DNA of 64,000 bases from Cynocephalus volans. Taxonomy: Eukaryota; Chordata; Mammalia; Dermoptera; Cynocephalidae. The notes beneath the pieces were generated by a model that did not search any database, was not told the origin of the DNA, and was given only the letters and a program-made list of their open reading frames with translations. Position 1 is the first letter of the stretch, and every line of letters starts with the position of its first letter. Positions 49,598 to 61,490 of this stretch are shown one piece after another. The position numbers were made by a program, and so were the translations under genes. The stretch lies in contig NC_084462.1 of the NCBI RefSeq assembly GCF_027409185.1, forward strand, positions 29,425,577 to 29,489,576, given 5' to 3'.

Positions 49598-51569
49598 TTT
49601 TATCTAGATTTCCTAATACTTTCTAAAGGTCAAATACTGAGGCAGAGTGACCAGGAGGTTCAGAGCCAGGTTCTGGGTACCAAGTCTAGGGTCAAGGAGC
49701 TTTCTCCCAGCAACCCAAGCCCCCGAGATGCCACGTCCTTAGGCCTCCGGTCTCAGCAGCACTTCATCACTCCCTCTGGCTCTTCTGCTCTTCCTGGCTG
49801 TGACGCCACCCTCTCCCCCAGACTCAGCAGCTCAGACTGGTCTGAAGTGTCTGAGGGGCCCATGCACGTGTCTACATGACAGCCTGGTGAAGGCGCCTGG
49901 ATCTGAAGGTGAGGTTCATGAGCAACCCGTACCAGCTCTTCCTCAAATGCTCACTTGCCCACGAAAGCACACTTGGCTTTTGCTAAGAGGCCAATCAAGA
50001 AAGAGTCAATGGAAGCCTCTTGTAGCCCAAAGGGGAAAGCTAGATTTATAGATTAGAACCTCTCTGAACACTTGCCCTTAGCGGTGAGCAGGAGCACTGT
50101 GGGTCCCCGAGGGGCCCAGGCCATTGGTCCTAGTGATGGCTGGGGAAGTTCTGGGTGTGGACGGGAAGCTCAAAAGGACCATGTGGCAGCCAGGTGAGCT
50201 CGTGTGTACACCAGTGCCTCTTGTACAGATGCCTGACCCAGGCCTACCTGCTGCGCTGCCCTTCCAAGGGACAGAGGACAAGTTACACTGGATATACAGG
50301 ATGCGGTCACACATTCTCTGGCAAGCAACCACACCGACGTGTGTCTTGTAGAGAACAGGGCACCGCGTTTGTGTCGTTACCCTGCCATGGAAACTGAGGA
50401 GGACTGTGAGGTCATCACTGCCCCGTGAGGTCACAAGAGTCATCGACAACTTGAGGGGTGGGTTTCAGGCCCTTGGGCTTTTGTGGCGAGCAGGGCAGAG
50501 GTAGAGAGAAACCCTGCCCGGGACCTCACACTGGGCTCCCCCTCATGCCCTGATCAAGTAGCCACTCCCTGCTGAGCACAGCTGTGGGCTGGCACAGCCC
50601 CAGTGACCAGAGGAAGGCAAAAGAAACCCTTTCTTCCTCAAAAGGCAGCCAGTGCTTATTCTGCCTGGAGACGTACAATAACCACAAATTCGTCTTCCTC
50701 TCCTCCTTCTACCCCACCTTCTCCCCAGTCCCCATCTTTCTTCTCTGCACCCTCGACAACCAACATTTCCGGGCTGCTTTTTGATGGAGATGACTAATGA
50801 CTCAGGTCCCATGTGCACTGTTGAGCTCCTCTTGTAGCCGTGCTCTGCCTGATTTCAGGCAGCAAGGAGGATCCCTAGAGCACAAGGTCCCTAGAGCAAG
50901 GTCAGAGGCTCCAAACCTGTGGTGTCTGAGAGGCTCGAAGTGTCTGACTGTGCTGCTTCTCGGGACCAGATGTTCTGGTAACTTGAGTGTGAAACCTACA
51001 GGCTTGGAGCCTTTGTCCTGAGTTTGGGATGCATGCTGTCCTGTATCCCTGAGGTAGTGCCACCAGCTGGGGGCGGCAGGATAGAGGGAGGCTAGAGGGG
51101 CCCAGGGTGTAGGAGGTGGTCCCAGCAAGACCCTTGCTGGTGTCCCTGGGGTTCAGATGGCACCCCCTGATCTGTGATAATCAGTTGCATGGAGAGGGGC
51201 CATAGCATGGAGAACTCTGCCAAACCCAAAGCCTTTCTGGTGACATACCCTCTCTCTAAAGGTGGGGACATGGGCATGCCTCTTGGTACTGGCAGGCTCA
51301 AGTTTTGCTGGGACCTCTCGCTCCTCCTCTTCCTCCTGTAGCCATCTGTAGTGGTGTCTGCTGCTGCAGCTGGCAGGTGCACTTGGTGAGGCCACGACCC
51401 CCATATTCTGGCACTTGGCCCTACACTGGCACACGGCAAATGCTCTACTAACATTTGTTGATAAGTGAGTTGACTTGGCACCCAGGAGGCTGCTGCCTCC
51501 CCTGTCTTCATGGAGTATGGGCATGTGATAACAGTGACATGAGAGCAGCCAATGTCGCCGTGTGCGGGG
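49598..51569. other. Unassigned GC-rich unique sequence
   Basis: Many overlapping open frames on both strands reflect base composition. A minus-strand 36-codon acidic frame near 50,660-50,770 has weak splice context. No domain was recognised and no CpG island is apparent. Confidence 0.45.
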
Positions 51570-51700
51570 AGCTGTGCTACCTGTTTAACATGCTTTAGCC
51601 CATTCAGTCCTCACAATAGCCCATGAGGGAGGGTTTTTACCAGCCTCATTATCTGGGTGAGAAAATTGAGCTGCTGGGCAGGCAAATGATCACAGTGGCA
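51570..51700 (-). repeat. MIR SINE, antisense
   Basis: TTTAGCCCATTCAGTCCTCA, AATAGCCCATGAGGGAGG and GAGAAAATTGAGCTGCTGGG are the antisense MIR core. Confidence 0.75.
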
Positions 51701-53759
51701 CCCTCATGGCCAAACCTGAAGGACATGGAGTAACTGTTCCTCCAGTTACTCCACTTCCAGCTGCTGCCTCTGCCACCAGGAAAGGCCTCAAATTCCTTCC
51801 ATCCATCCATTTGTGCAGACCTCCTTTACTGATCACCCACTGGTGCTGGCCCTCTGCTGGGGTGTGCAGCGAGGTGGCTGGCCTAGGCACACAGAACGCT
51901 GGGCTGTGTGGGCACCAGGTTCTCTGGAGCCTGTCCTGACCAGACATCTGCTAGACAGCATGTGTGATTTCACATCCAGCCTCAAGTTCAGACCTGCTGT
52001 CTCTTATGCTCAACCTCGCCTGCTCATCTCTGAGGCCTGTCACACCTGTTTCTGCACCAACACGCTGCTGATGGCACCCCTGCCCCGGAGCTTCCTGCTT
52101 GGACGGGGAAAGCCTGCCCTGCTCTGCGTGGCTTCCATGGCTCCCAGTCGCTAGTGAAGCCGGCCGTCTAAACTCTCACCGATTCCAAATCTGGCTGAAC
52201 ATCTGGCTGCCCCTGAGGAATTTTAAAGTTTTTCACTTTTTATTAGGAAAAATTTCAAACATAGAAAAGGAGGGAGAGTAGAGTATATTTAACTCCCATA
52301 TAGCCATCACTGAGCTTCAGCAACTATCAATTGATGTCTCATCTTGTTTCACTTATGCTCTCACCTACCTCTTTCTATAGTTTGTTTAGTTTAGTTTAGT
52401 TTAGCATAATGCCAGAAGAGGAGGAGGAGGATAGGATATACGGGAAGTTTCTGCAAAACGGGAAAGGGAAGTAGAAAGTTCTACTATGGAACTAGAAAAA
52501 GAGGGAAGAGGAAGGAAAAGGCACACATTCTTATAAAAGTATCTTGTCTCCTGTCCCTCTGAGAGTTGAAACACTGGTGGGAATGGAGAGGGGAGGAGGA
52601 AACAGTCAGAGAAGCTTGGGGGAAATCCCAGAATGAGGAGATTTGCTCCTTACTTCCCAGAATGTAGCTGGACAGGATTTCAAACCCTTAGAGAAGCTCC
52701 CCTCCCTCTTCCCCCACCCAGCAGGTGCTAGAACCACATGCTCCTGCTGAGGTGGTTCATTTGAAATGGACAAAGATGCTCTCTAGGATGGGGAGCTTGA
52801 GAACAGGCCCTTGGAACTCCTCACCCCCCAGCAAGGTGTCTAGAACGTTGTTGAGTGTCCCTGGATGGAGATGGAATTGCTCAGAGGGCCAGTGGACACC
52901 AGAAGCCTAGAGCCAAGATGAGGAGGCCTCAGCTAGAGAAGACAGTGAGGCCCCATCCAAGGCTATTGTAGGACCCATGGATGTACCCAGAATGGGGGAA
53001 TAGCACTTCCTCGGCAGGTGTGAGGGCAGGATAAGCAGAGAGAGGGAAATGAGCCAGGAGGATTGCAACATCAGAGAACGGCACACTGTGGAGGCTGCGT
53101 GAGGCCTTCCAAAGAAACTACACCTGCACTCTACAGAAAGCCATGATCGATCTCCTGCTTCACAACGTTGCAAGCTGGCCAGTTTGCACTAAGCAAGAAC
53201 TAGAGTCAGGTAAAAATACTTATACTATTTTTCCACAAATCTTCACCTACCCCACCTCCAATCCCACCCAAACCATGGAAAACACAAAGAGGAAGGGGGG
53301 AGATGTAGAGGAATAGGGAAATAGCAGAAGCCTGAATTGGGGGAAGGTGAGAAGCTTTGAATTAGATATGAGATTGAAGTTTGAAATAAGACTCAACTGG
53401 ACGTTTCATGCCTGAAAATGACTAGAAAGCAATGAAATTGACCTGACGTGTTTACAGTGGCTGTAGAAGGAGAGTCAATGACTATGTGCAAAGGTAGTAA
53501 CTGAAGAAAAGAATAAAGTCACTTCCTATTTGTAATTTCTTGAGTTCAGACTGTCCCATAACTGGTTACTGTATTGTGTCTCTATGCTCATCCTGGCTTG
53601 ATTAGTTCTTCGGCTTGATTAGAAACAAGAACCATTTGAAATTACAAAAACTTGTTATATTCTCAAGGAAATTCCCAGAGGACCACATAAATACCAAGGA
53701 AAGAGCAAAGATTTTTGAGTCCCAGAGGACCACATAATACCAAAGAAAGAGCAACGACT
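51701..53759. other. Mostly unassigned; old repeat at about 52210-52380
   Basis: 52,210-52,380 (AAAATTTCAAACATAGAAAA, ATAGCCATCACTGAGCTTCA) is an ancient dispersed repeat of uncertain class. A short (TTTAG)4 run follows near 52,383. Purine-rich sequence at 52,420-52,640. No supported gene. A near duplicate of CCCAGAGGACCACATAA occurs at about 53,670 and 53,720. Confidence 0.4.
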
Positions 53760-53945
53760 TTCCAGTCTGAGTTGTCACTTCTCATATATGTGACTTTGGG
53801 CAAATCCCTGAACTTAGGTTTGTCTGTTTCCTCATTGTCAAAAGAAGGTAATAACACCCATTCACTGGTCTGTCATGAAAATCAGATGTGATCATAGGTG
53901 TCATATGCACAAGTATTCAGTACCTGTTCATTTATCTTCTTCCTG
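53760..53945 (+). repeat. MIR SINE
   Basis: GTGACTTTGGGCAAATCCCT, TCTGTTTCCTCATTGTCAAA and TGTCATGAAAATCAGATGTG are the sense MIR core. Confidence 0.75.
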
Positions 53946-54122
53946 ATAGAAAAATCTATAGCTATTGCTAATCATTTAGTAAGTTACTGACTACAACAAA
54001 CTACAAAACAATAGGGATTGTATATCTCTGTACCTGAATTTGTATGATCTGTATTTATCTATTTATTTTTAATTAAAGTATAACACACATTTAGAAAGTG
54101 CCTAATGTAAATAAGTAATACC

Positions 54123-54660
54123 TGTTCTGGTTATCTGATTATCTATTGCTAAATAACAAACTACCCCTAAGCTCAGTGGCTTAAACAGCAACCTCTTAGT
54201 TTCTCCCAAGTTTCTGTGGGTTGATTGGATATAGCCAACTGTTTCTCTCTTGCAATCTCTCACTCAGTTGCAATCAAGTAGTGGCTGGGACTAGAGCCAT
54301 CTGAAGACTTCTTTCTTCACATATCTGGTGCCCGGGTTGAGATGGTGGAAAAGCTGGGGGCTCTTGTGTGTGTCTCTCTCCTTTTGAGTTCTCCATGTGG
54401 CTACCTTGGGCTTCCTCATAGCGTGGCAGTCTCAGGCTAGTCAGACCTGATTGCCATTGGTTTTAACTAGAATGAACTTTCCAAGAGACCCAGGTGGAAG
54501 TTGCAAGGTCTCAAAAATCCCAAAATGTCAATTCCATCAAATTCTGTTGCGTGAGCAACTCACTAAGCCCAGCCTTGCAGTAGGAGAAACAGCAAAGAAT
54601 TTGTGGCCATCTTTAATCTACAATAATACCACCGTAATCACCATTCAGTTCAAAATATAG
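54123..54660 (+). mobile_element. MLT2-like ERVL LTR
   Basis: GGTTATCTGATTATCTATTG followed by AAATAACAAACTACCCCT opens an ERVL-type LTR. GGGCTTCCTCATAGCGTGG and CAAAGAATTTGTGGCC come later. Related to the copy at 856-1437. Confidence 0.65.
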
Positions 54661-54869
54661 AATGCCTGTACTTCTAACAACCAAAATGTTCTCGGGTGGG
54701 TGTCCCTACCCACTCAATTTTTTTTATTCCTGGTGATGACCACTATTCTGCATATTTATTTTTAATATTTAATATTATTTTAAATCTATCCTTCCAATAA
54801 CAGATGGCTTTTTAAAAAATTTCCTCCTTTTGATACCGTATCACATAAACCCAAATTAGCCTATTTAAA

Positions 54870-56080
54870 ATCATTTGTCATACCACTCAACAATTCAAGA
54901 CTTTGTACAGTACATTTTATATTTTGTGAATATAAAATCACATCCCAACTCCTTAGCATGGTTTTCAAGGCCTTCCACATGCATGAAGAAAATATTTAAA
55001 TATGAGTTAATGTACTTTTTTTTGCACTTTGTACCTTCCCCTTACTCAGTCAGGGCTATCCATTGCCTTAAAATAGGGGTTGGTACATTTTTTCTGTACA
55101 GGGCCAGGTGTTAAATATTTTAGGCTTTGTAGACTTATGGTCTCTGCTGCAGGTTCTCAGCTCTACCACTGTGCTGTGAGAACAGCCATAGGCACTTCAT
55201 AAACGAGTGACTCTAGTTGTGTTCCCACAAACTTTACTTATGGACACTAAAAATCTGAATTTTATATAATTTTCAGGTGTCAAAAATATTATTCTTTTTT
55301 GATATTTTTTGACCATTTGAAGATACAAAAAGCCTTCTCAGCTCATGGACCATATGAAAACAGGGGATGAGTAGGGCTGGTCTGCGAACCCCTGCCTTAG
55401 AAGATGGAGAGGAAGCCAGATACCCAATGCCTGGACTGTTAACAGCCACACACAGGGGAGGAGACACAATGTAAAAGGTGACCTCAGGAGCCCAGCCAAT
55501 GCCATCCACTGAAGTGAGCTCTAATCACTGGCTACACCAAAAAGCCACGCTAGCCATCCTCATGCACTCTAGTGGGACGATCCATCAACACCTACACATC
55601 ACTCAGACTGTCCAGCAGGAGCGATGCCTCTCTGTGCCTCTGGAGGTTGCTCAGCCCACCCGGATGGCCCTGTGCAGACCACGTGCTCTACAACAGCCAG
55701 GACACACACAATCCCAAAAGGGCAGTGCTGGGGGAGCAGTTAACTGTTCTCCAGGTTGGGGTGGCACTGAAAATCACCTGTGCCTCAGTGCTGCCTTCCT
55801 GGCTAACTTGTTCACTGTCCACCCTCTCTGTTTCCCTTTACACTTCTGTCCATGCCTGCAACACCTTCCTCTCTCTTCCTGAGTTACTGCAGCCCTATTC
55901 CTCACCTAAGTCCTAGCTGAATCTTCTATCTCCCAGGAGACAGTTCTTGGGTACCTCAGTGTTTGGTAATGGACAGCACTTACTACAGTCACCACGCAGC
56001 TGGAAATAAATTGTGTGCTATTGTCCTGCCCATGGGCAAGATCGGTTGTTTCAAAATACATCTTTAATTCATCCATTTCT
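54870..56080 (+). mobile_element. L2 LINE fragments, interrupted by a hAT element
   Basis: CAACTCCTTAGCATGGTTTT and AAGGCCTTCCACATG (54,870-55,070), then CTTCCTGGCTAACTTGTTCA and TCACCTAAGTCCTAGCTGAA (55,785-55,960) follow the L2 3' order. The 55,074-55,396 hAT element sits between them. Confidence 0.65.
55074..55396 (+). mobile_element. MER33-like hAT-Charlie element
   Basis: Opens AGGGGTTGGTACATTTTTTC and closes GGTCTGCGAACCCCTGCC, an inverted-terminal-repeat pair. Internal phrases ATATTTTAGGCTTTGTAGAC and TGAATTTTATATAATTTTCA match this non-autonomous family. The family name is from memory. Confidence 0.75.
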
Positions 56081-56109
56081 CTCCATCTCTGTTGTAATTT
56101 AAGCCACTA

Positions 56110-56720
56110 CAATCTCTTTTTTGGCACAATCTCCTTCCTGATCTCCCTGCCTCCACCATCTGTTCTCCTGAGTAATCTCCTTAATACATAAAGCAGAACA
56201 GAATGATCTGGGCTCTGCCAACCTCTCCAGCTTTTAAAAAGATCTCATTTCCTTCTCTTCTCTTAGTCACAATGCTCTGGCCAAACTGGCCTCCTTTAGG
56301 TCCTCCATCAGGCCAGCTTTTTCCACCCGACGGGCTCTAGTGTGTGTTGTTTCCTCTGCCTGTAACCCTCTCCCCTTCCTCATCTCCCCCCTCCAGCTGG
56401 CAGGTCTCAGATTTAAGAGCTCCTCCTCCGTGGGTCCTCCCCTGCTCGCTTTATTGAAAGCAGCTCTCCAGCCTCACCCCACCGTAGTGTTTTTCCTTAA
56501 CCCCCTATTTGTTTTCTTATTATGACTTATCAGAATTTTCCACTCTTGATTCACTTATTTGTGAGTGTCTTTGCTTGGAGTGTATTCCCCTGTCTTTCCT
56601 GCTGGTCCTCAGCTCCAGGAGGACAGGTACATTGCCAGTCCTTCTTACCACTGTGCCTTCTGTGCCTAACTCAGTTCCTAGGTCACAGCAGGTGTGCAAT
56701 GAACAGTTGTTAATTGAGCG
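56110..56720 (+). mobile_element. L2 LINE 3' end, sense
   Basis: TCTTAGTCACAATGCTCTGG, GTTTCCTCTGCCTGTAACCC, GGTCCTCAGCTCCAGGAGGA and CACAGCAGGTGTGCAATGAA are L2 3' region phrases in order. Confidence 0.85.
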
Positions 56721-58798
56721 AATGGATACTAATGCCCTTCCTGTCAGAAATTGTGTCTTAAACTTCCTTGATCCCCTTACCTGCCTGGTGCATTGGAAGT
56801 ATTCTATAGATGCTGATTTACTGAAGTTGAGGTAAAATGATTAAATAAGGAAATGTGAATTCTTTTTTTTTTTTGTGCACCTTGATTGCTTCCTTCCCCT
56901 AAAGATCATGTAGTTTTACTTCAAAAGCCTTGAAATTTCTTGAAGCCTCCAAACTCTCATGCAAAGTAACCTAATTTATTTTCTTATTTTTTCCTACCTC
57001 TTGATATCATATCCAGGCATTGCTGAGAGAGATCCTCCTGGTCTTTGTCTCTATACATAAAGAGATTTCATTTATATATATTTCTATATGCTTAGAGGAA
57101 GAATTGAAACTTCAGGGAGATATATACATCTGCCAGTTATTTTCCAGGTCAGGTGCTAAATGACAGAGAAATGGAGTTATAGAATGTTAGTGCTGAAAGG
57201 ACTCATATTTTGGGCTAAAGTCTTCATTCGATAGAGGAAAAACAGAAATCCAGATTGGATATAGTTGGAGGCCTTAGTGGAAGTTGTCTCTTCTGCTCCT
57301 CTGCCTTAAATTGACTCTTGTTTCTATTCACCATGAGCAGGGAACCCTCACCTTCCCATCCCATCATGGCCATGCCCTTGCACGGTCACACTTTGTTCCT
57401 ATCCAAGTCCAGCACCTCTTGTTTCTAGTTCTCTGCTCATGTCTTTGACTTGGCAAAGTTCAGCATTTCTGGTTTTCACCATTGGTGTCCTCTGTAGGTA
57501 GATAATACGCCCACTTTTTTGGTTTTCTCATCCCAAGGAACTTTGAGGAATCCACCAGGTGTGGGCACTACCCCCTCAATCCACCCCTGCCCCCTGAAGT
57601 GTGCCAGTTATTAAGCTGGTATCTCTCAGCTCTAACCTCTCCCTTCTAAACTCTGCTTTGTGGTGCTTGGGATAGGATTCTACAAACCACATTTCTGGTC
57701 CGTGAGCTGGCTTCTTTTTAAGTTCTGTGCCAAGGGGCACTAGAGGAAGATTGTAAGGCTGTAGGAGTAAAGAGATAGTAGCTGCTTCACATTTTTGTTT
57801 TGTTAGGTTACAGAAATGGCAGTATAGAGGAGATAGAGATGGAGATGCAGATAGATAGAGATACAGATAGACAGACAGACCAAGCCATCTGGGTCATTAG
57901 GCCATGCCTGCCATGGGGATGAGTGCCAACACTGGATAGGAAGACACTGCTGACTCCCAGTGAGATGATGCACCTGCCTTCGTGGCTTAGCTGGCCCATA
58001 ACAGGGCCCTGAATTCCATTCACCTTACCCTTGTGAAGAGCTGTTGGTAGAAAGCTGAGAACTTACTGTGAATGACAGAGAGGCTAAGGCAGGTGCAAGC
58101 CTCTGAGTATAGCCCAGAAAAGGAACAGAGACTTTACAGTCATGCTCACCCCCGAGCTCCCAGCTACATGTGTGGAAACCCCTTCAACCCAGTCTCATGT
58201 CCAGCTGCCTAGCTAGCCTCTGCTAGTGTATCAGTCAGAGGCCAGTCAAGAGAAAGAACCACACCAGTCATTAGAACAGAAATCATGGAATATGAAGAGT
58301 TAACCAGACAACTAAAGTGGCAGGAAGAGCATTACAGGCAACAGCAACGTGAATAAGTACATGAGTATTGCCACTGTCTTGTGCTGGCAACAAAAGGAAG
58401 AGGTTGGAATTATTCAAACTGAGAAGTTGTGGAGGGGCCTGAGTGCTACTATCCTGGTGGTGGGGTTGTGGGGTGTCAGGGGTGATGAGACTGGTTCCGT
58501 AAGTGTTAGGAAAACTGAAAACTGGATTCAGTTGTTGCTGCAGAAAGGACTTGCTGCTGCCAGGGTGAAGAAGCTCACCTGGGGTAATGAACACTCAGGA
58601 ACAGGAAGAGGGGAAGCCAATGGGACGTGGATGCCAAGGGACATATCCTCTGGTGCAGGTTCTAGGCTGATGAGGGTCTGAAGCTGTCTCCAGTGATTAA
58701 CTTCTGTCCTTCCCAGTACAGAGGGGAGTGGAGAGCCTTTTCAAATTTTGTTCCCACTCTTAGGCCAGTATTGGGAGGGCAAAAAGCTTTTCCTGCAT
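56721..58798. other. Unassigned; GATA/GACA-type simple repeat at 57828-57880
   Basis: 57,828-57,880 is an imperfect AGATAG/ACAGAC repeat. The rest has no recognised repeat. A minus-strand frame at 57,808-58,023 partly translates that repeat. If the 58.8-kb exon is real, 58,200-58,798 would be its 3' UTR, but no AATAAA was found there. Confidence 0.4.
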
Positions 58799-58959
58799 CT
58801 ATTTCTTCTCAGTGGCCTTCAGCTCAAAATAATCCATCTTCAGGCCAACGTGGCACATTTTGAGGGCACACGTTCCCTTCAAAATGGTGGAGAGAGAATC
58901 CCCATAGAGATGAAAACCTGCCTTTGACATATTCTTTGAGAACATTCCATACAGGATCA
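58799..58959 (-). CDS. Exon-like segment, possible paralogue of the 48.6-kb exon
   Basis: Minus-strand segment of 161 nt: two bases completing a split codon, 52 codons and TAG. The acceptor-like border is ATTTTCCCTCCTTGTAG. The translation begins ILYGMFSKNMSKAGFHLYGD and ends ELKATEKK. It shares with the 48.6-kb exon the phase of the upstream intron, its position as a terminal exon and the motif G-[YF]-[RH]-L-Y-G-D. It lacks the Ser/Thr-rich repeat and has more Lys, Met and Cys. No poly(A) signal is visible in the next 600 bases and no upstream exon was found, so it may be a decayed copy. Family unknown. Confidence 0.4.
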
Positions 58960-60439
58960 CTACAAGGAGGGAAAATTTAGCTGCAAATATGACAGCCATG
59001 GAGTAGACCATCGTGGCAGGTAGGATAGGAGGGCATTAAAAAGCACTCAGCTGAGCTCAGCACTGTGGGCCAGATATGGTGGGTAAGAACCCTCGCAGGT
59101 GGCTGCTGCTTAGAGTGTGACCTGCATGGCAAAGGTCAGGCATCCTCAAACAGGAGTGAGAGAAGAGACCCCGCAGTCGGGAAGTGGTCCCTCACCTCTA
59201 AGGGCAGTTGGCCAGTCATGTCATGTTCTAACTCCGGAGCATGTCTGCACAGACAGTTCCTAAAAGGAAGCAGCAGTGTGGTCTATTTGGAGAGCCTAGC
59301 TGCTCACAGTTAGAAAACCGGCCAACGATTCACAACTGTATGATGAAGTGCTGAGTCACGCAGCCCTGGCGAGTGGGGGAGCACCAGTCAGGAGCACGGA
59401 GAGCTTGCTACACATTGTAGTCAGCAGGACATGGGAGTTAGAAAGTGCTTGGTGGGGGCAGTGGGGGAGGGCAACTCAAGGTGGGCAGCTGGGAGGTTAT
59501 AAAAACAAGCCAAGGAAAACTCTCCCCAGTAATTTAAAATCAATCGATAAGCATTTATTGAGTTCATACTATTTTCTCAGCACTGTGCTAAAGGCTGTGA
59601 ATGGCTGAGGAGCTTTCAAAGAATTCACATCCTGCTTGGAAAACAGGGCTGGGATCACAAAGAGACAAGTAAGTGGTCTGAGTAGCAATGGGGTCCCTGC
59701 CAAATTCACAGTGGGCCCAGCCGGCATAGTTTTGAGACCTGCCGCAAGTCTGAGTCTGTCTTGAGGGGAAACAATTTTCGATTACAGAGAATGTGGAACT
59801 GGAAGAGGTCATCTGTGTTTCTTTGGGCTGTCTGCATAAAGAGGCATAAAGTTGGTGGAAACCGGACTTGACGAGAAGTCAAAAAACCTGGATTTTTAAT
59901 TCCGGTCTTACCTACCTAGACTGTTCTGTGATCATGGTCTGGTATCTTTACTTCTCTATGGACAGGTCACTTATGTCCTGTTTGAAAAGTCTCATCTGGA
60001 GGTGCAAGAGTCACAAACTCTCGACGTAGACAGTGTGCGCGGCTCTCTGTTTTCGTGTTGCAGGTATGCCACTACATTGTGTTTTACCCTTATTGTCTTT
60101 AATGAGCTCTGTTTCTTCTTATAGGAAATAAAGAATGAGAGAAAAAGATAGTGTGCTGGGAAAGAGCAAGGTTAGTGTGGGTGAAGAGAGTGCAGGAGAG
60201 GAAAGAATAAGAGAGAGAAAAATAAGAAAGAAGAGGACAAATAAAAAATTTGTACAGAAAATGTGTTGAGTGAAATCAGCTGAGCTTAATTGACATAACA
60301 ACATGATGTAGTGAAAGATGGGGATGGTTGGAGGATGGAAAAAGTGAATAAGGGAGGAACATTCCATCTGGGAATAATTACAGCGATGGGAGGGAAGAAA
60401 CACTGGGTTACCCAGACTGTCACCTCTGCTTACGGTCCT
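58960..60439. other. Unassigned, with MIR-like traces
   Basis: 59,530-59,600 (AAGCATTTATTGAGTTCATA) and 59,880-60,000 resemble MIR/L2 fragments. The rest, including the purine-rich 60,120-60,240, shows no gene. Confidence 0.45.
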
Positions 60440-60900
60440 TGTCCGTGTATTAGTCAGAACACTAACCAAGCCGCTGTAACAAATAAACCCCGAACTACCA
60501 TGACTTAAATAAGATAGAAATTAATTTTCCTCTCAAATTATATTTAGCAGGCAGTGGTGGTGGAGTGTGGGGAGCTCTGCTCCATGGGTTGTACAGGGTC
60601 CTTGGCTCCCTCTCTCTTGTGCTCTGCAGTCCCATAAAAGGTTACCAAAGCTGATCAACACAGTCCCGTTCCTGGAAGGGAGAGAGTCTGTGTTCACATT
60701 TCATTGGTGAGAATTTAGTAACAGCCCCAGTGGAAGCTGGGAAATATGGCTTGGCACTGGGCAGCTATATGGGTCCTGCTATAACTTAAAGTGTCAACAT
60801 TTCCATTACTAAAAGAAGGGAAGAGTGGAGTGGGAAAGAGAGGCAATTATCCTCTGTTCCAGCTCAGTTCTGCTTGTTTTGGTCAAGACGAGTCATAACA
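60440..60900. mobile_element. LTR-like repeat, family uncertain
   Basis: Starts GTATTAGTCAGAACACTAAC, continues GCTGTAACAAATAAACCCC, and carries GGAAGCTGGGAAATATGGCT near the end. This is a pattern of ERVL/MaLR-type LTRs read antisense. The family is not fixed. Confidence 0.5.
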
Positions 60901-61014
60901 GAAAAGGTCAGGAGCAACCTGGGAAGGCATTCATTGAGAGCTAGGAGTCTACCTGTAGAGAGAACACATTCCATTCACGTAGTCATAAGCATACCGGCCA
61001 ATCACAAAATTTAA

Positions 61015-61240
61015 AAAGCTATCATTTATTTATCACTTCATATGTGCAAAGCACTAGCTGAGAGCTTTATGTAAGTATTTTATTTATTCTCATTAAAATC
61101 GTATTATTATTCTCATAATTGGGGCTCAGAAAAAGGATCCTTCTTTGGTTCACACAATGAGTATGTTGCAGAACCAATGTGCCAGACAGAGCCTGTGCTA
61201 GGACCTGGTTCCACACCAGATGATGAAAGACCTTTAACTG
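61015..61240 (-). repeat. MIR SINE, antisense
   Basis: TCATATGTGCAAAGCACTAG, ATTATTCTCATAATTGGGGC and TGCAGAACCAATGTGCCAGA follow the antisense MIR order. Confidence 0.75.
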
Positions 61241-61324
61241 GCTGAGGATTGTGTTGTGTGCCATAGGCCTTGGGAACCCACTGAAGGAAGGACTTTGAGA
61301 GGTGAGTAGAGCAGCAGCCCTATG

Positions 61325-61490
61325 GGACTGGTGCTGTTAACATCTCTGTTCTACATTAGCAAATAAGGACCAGAGACATTAATTAACTTGCTTAAGGTCA
61401 CACTCCCAGTAAGTGGCAGTGGTGGGATTTGCACCTGGCACCCAGGTGTAGAGCCCACCCTCTCACCCATTAGCTGTGCTACCACTTGGG
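61325..61490 (-). repeat. MIR SINE, antisense
   Basis: TAACTTGCTTAAGGTCACAC followed by CAGTAAGTGGCAGTGGTGGG is the MIR core in antisense. Confidence 0.85.

Noticed and set aside
50660..50790. Acidic minus-strand frame (MLVVEGAEKKDGDWGEGG) as a possible upstream exon
   Set aside because: Low-complexity purine-rich sequence with a weak acceptor, and a donor phase that does not fit the 48.6-kb exon.
52380..52404. (TTTAG)4 as an interstitial telomere-like repeat
   Set aside because: The unit is not TTAGGG and the run is too short to mean anything.
55478..55916. Plus-strand frames of 114-134 codons
   Set aside because: They overlap L2-derived sequence, have no splice context and match no known domain.
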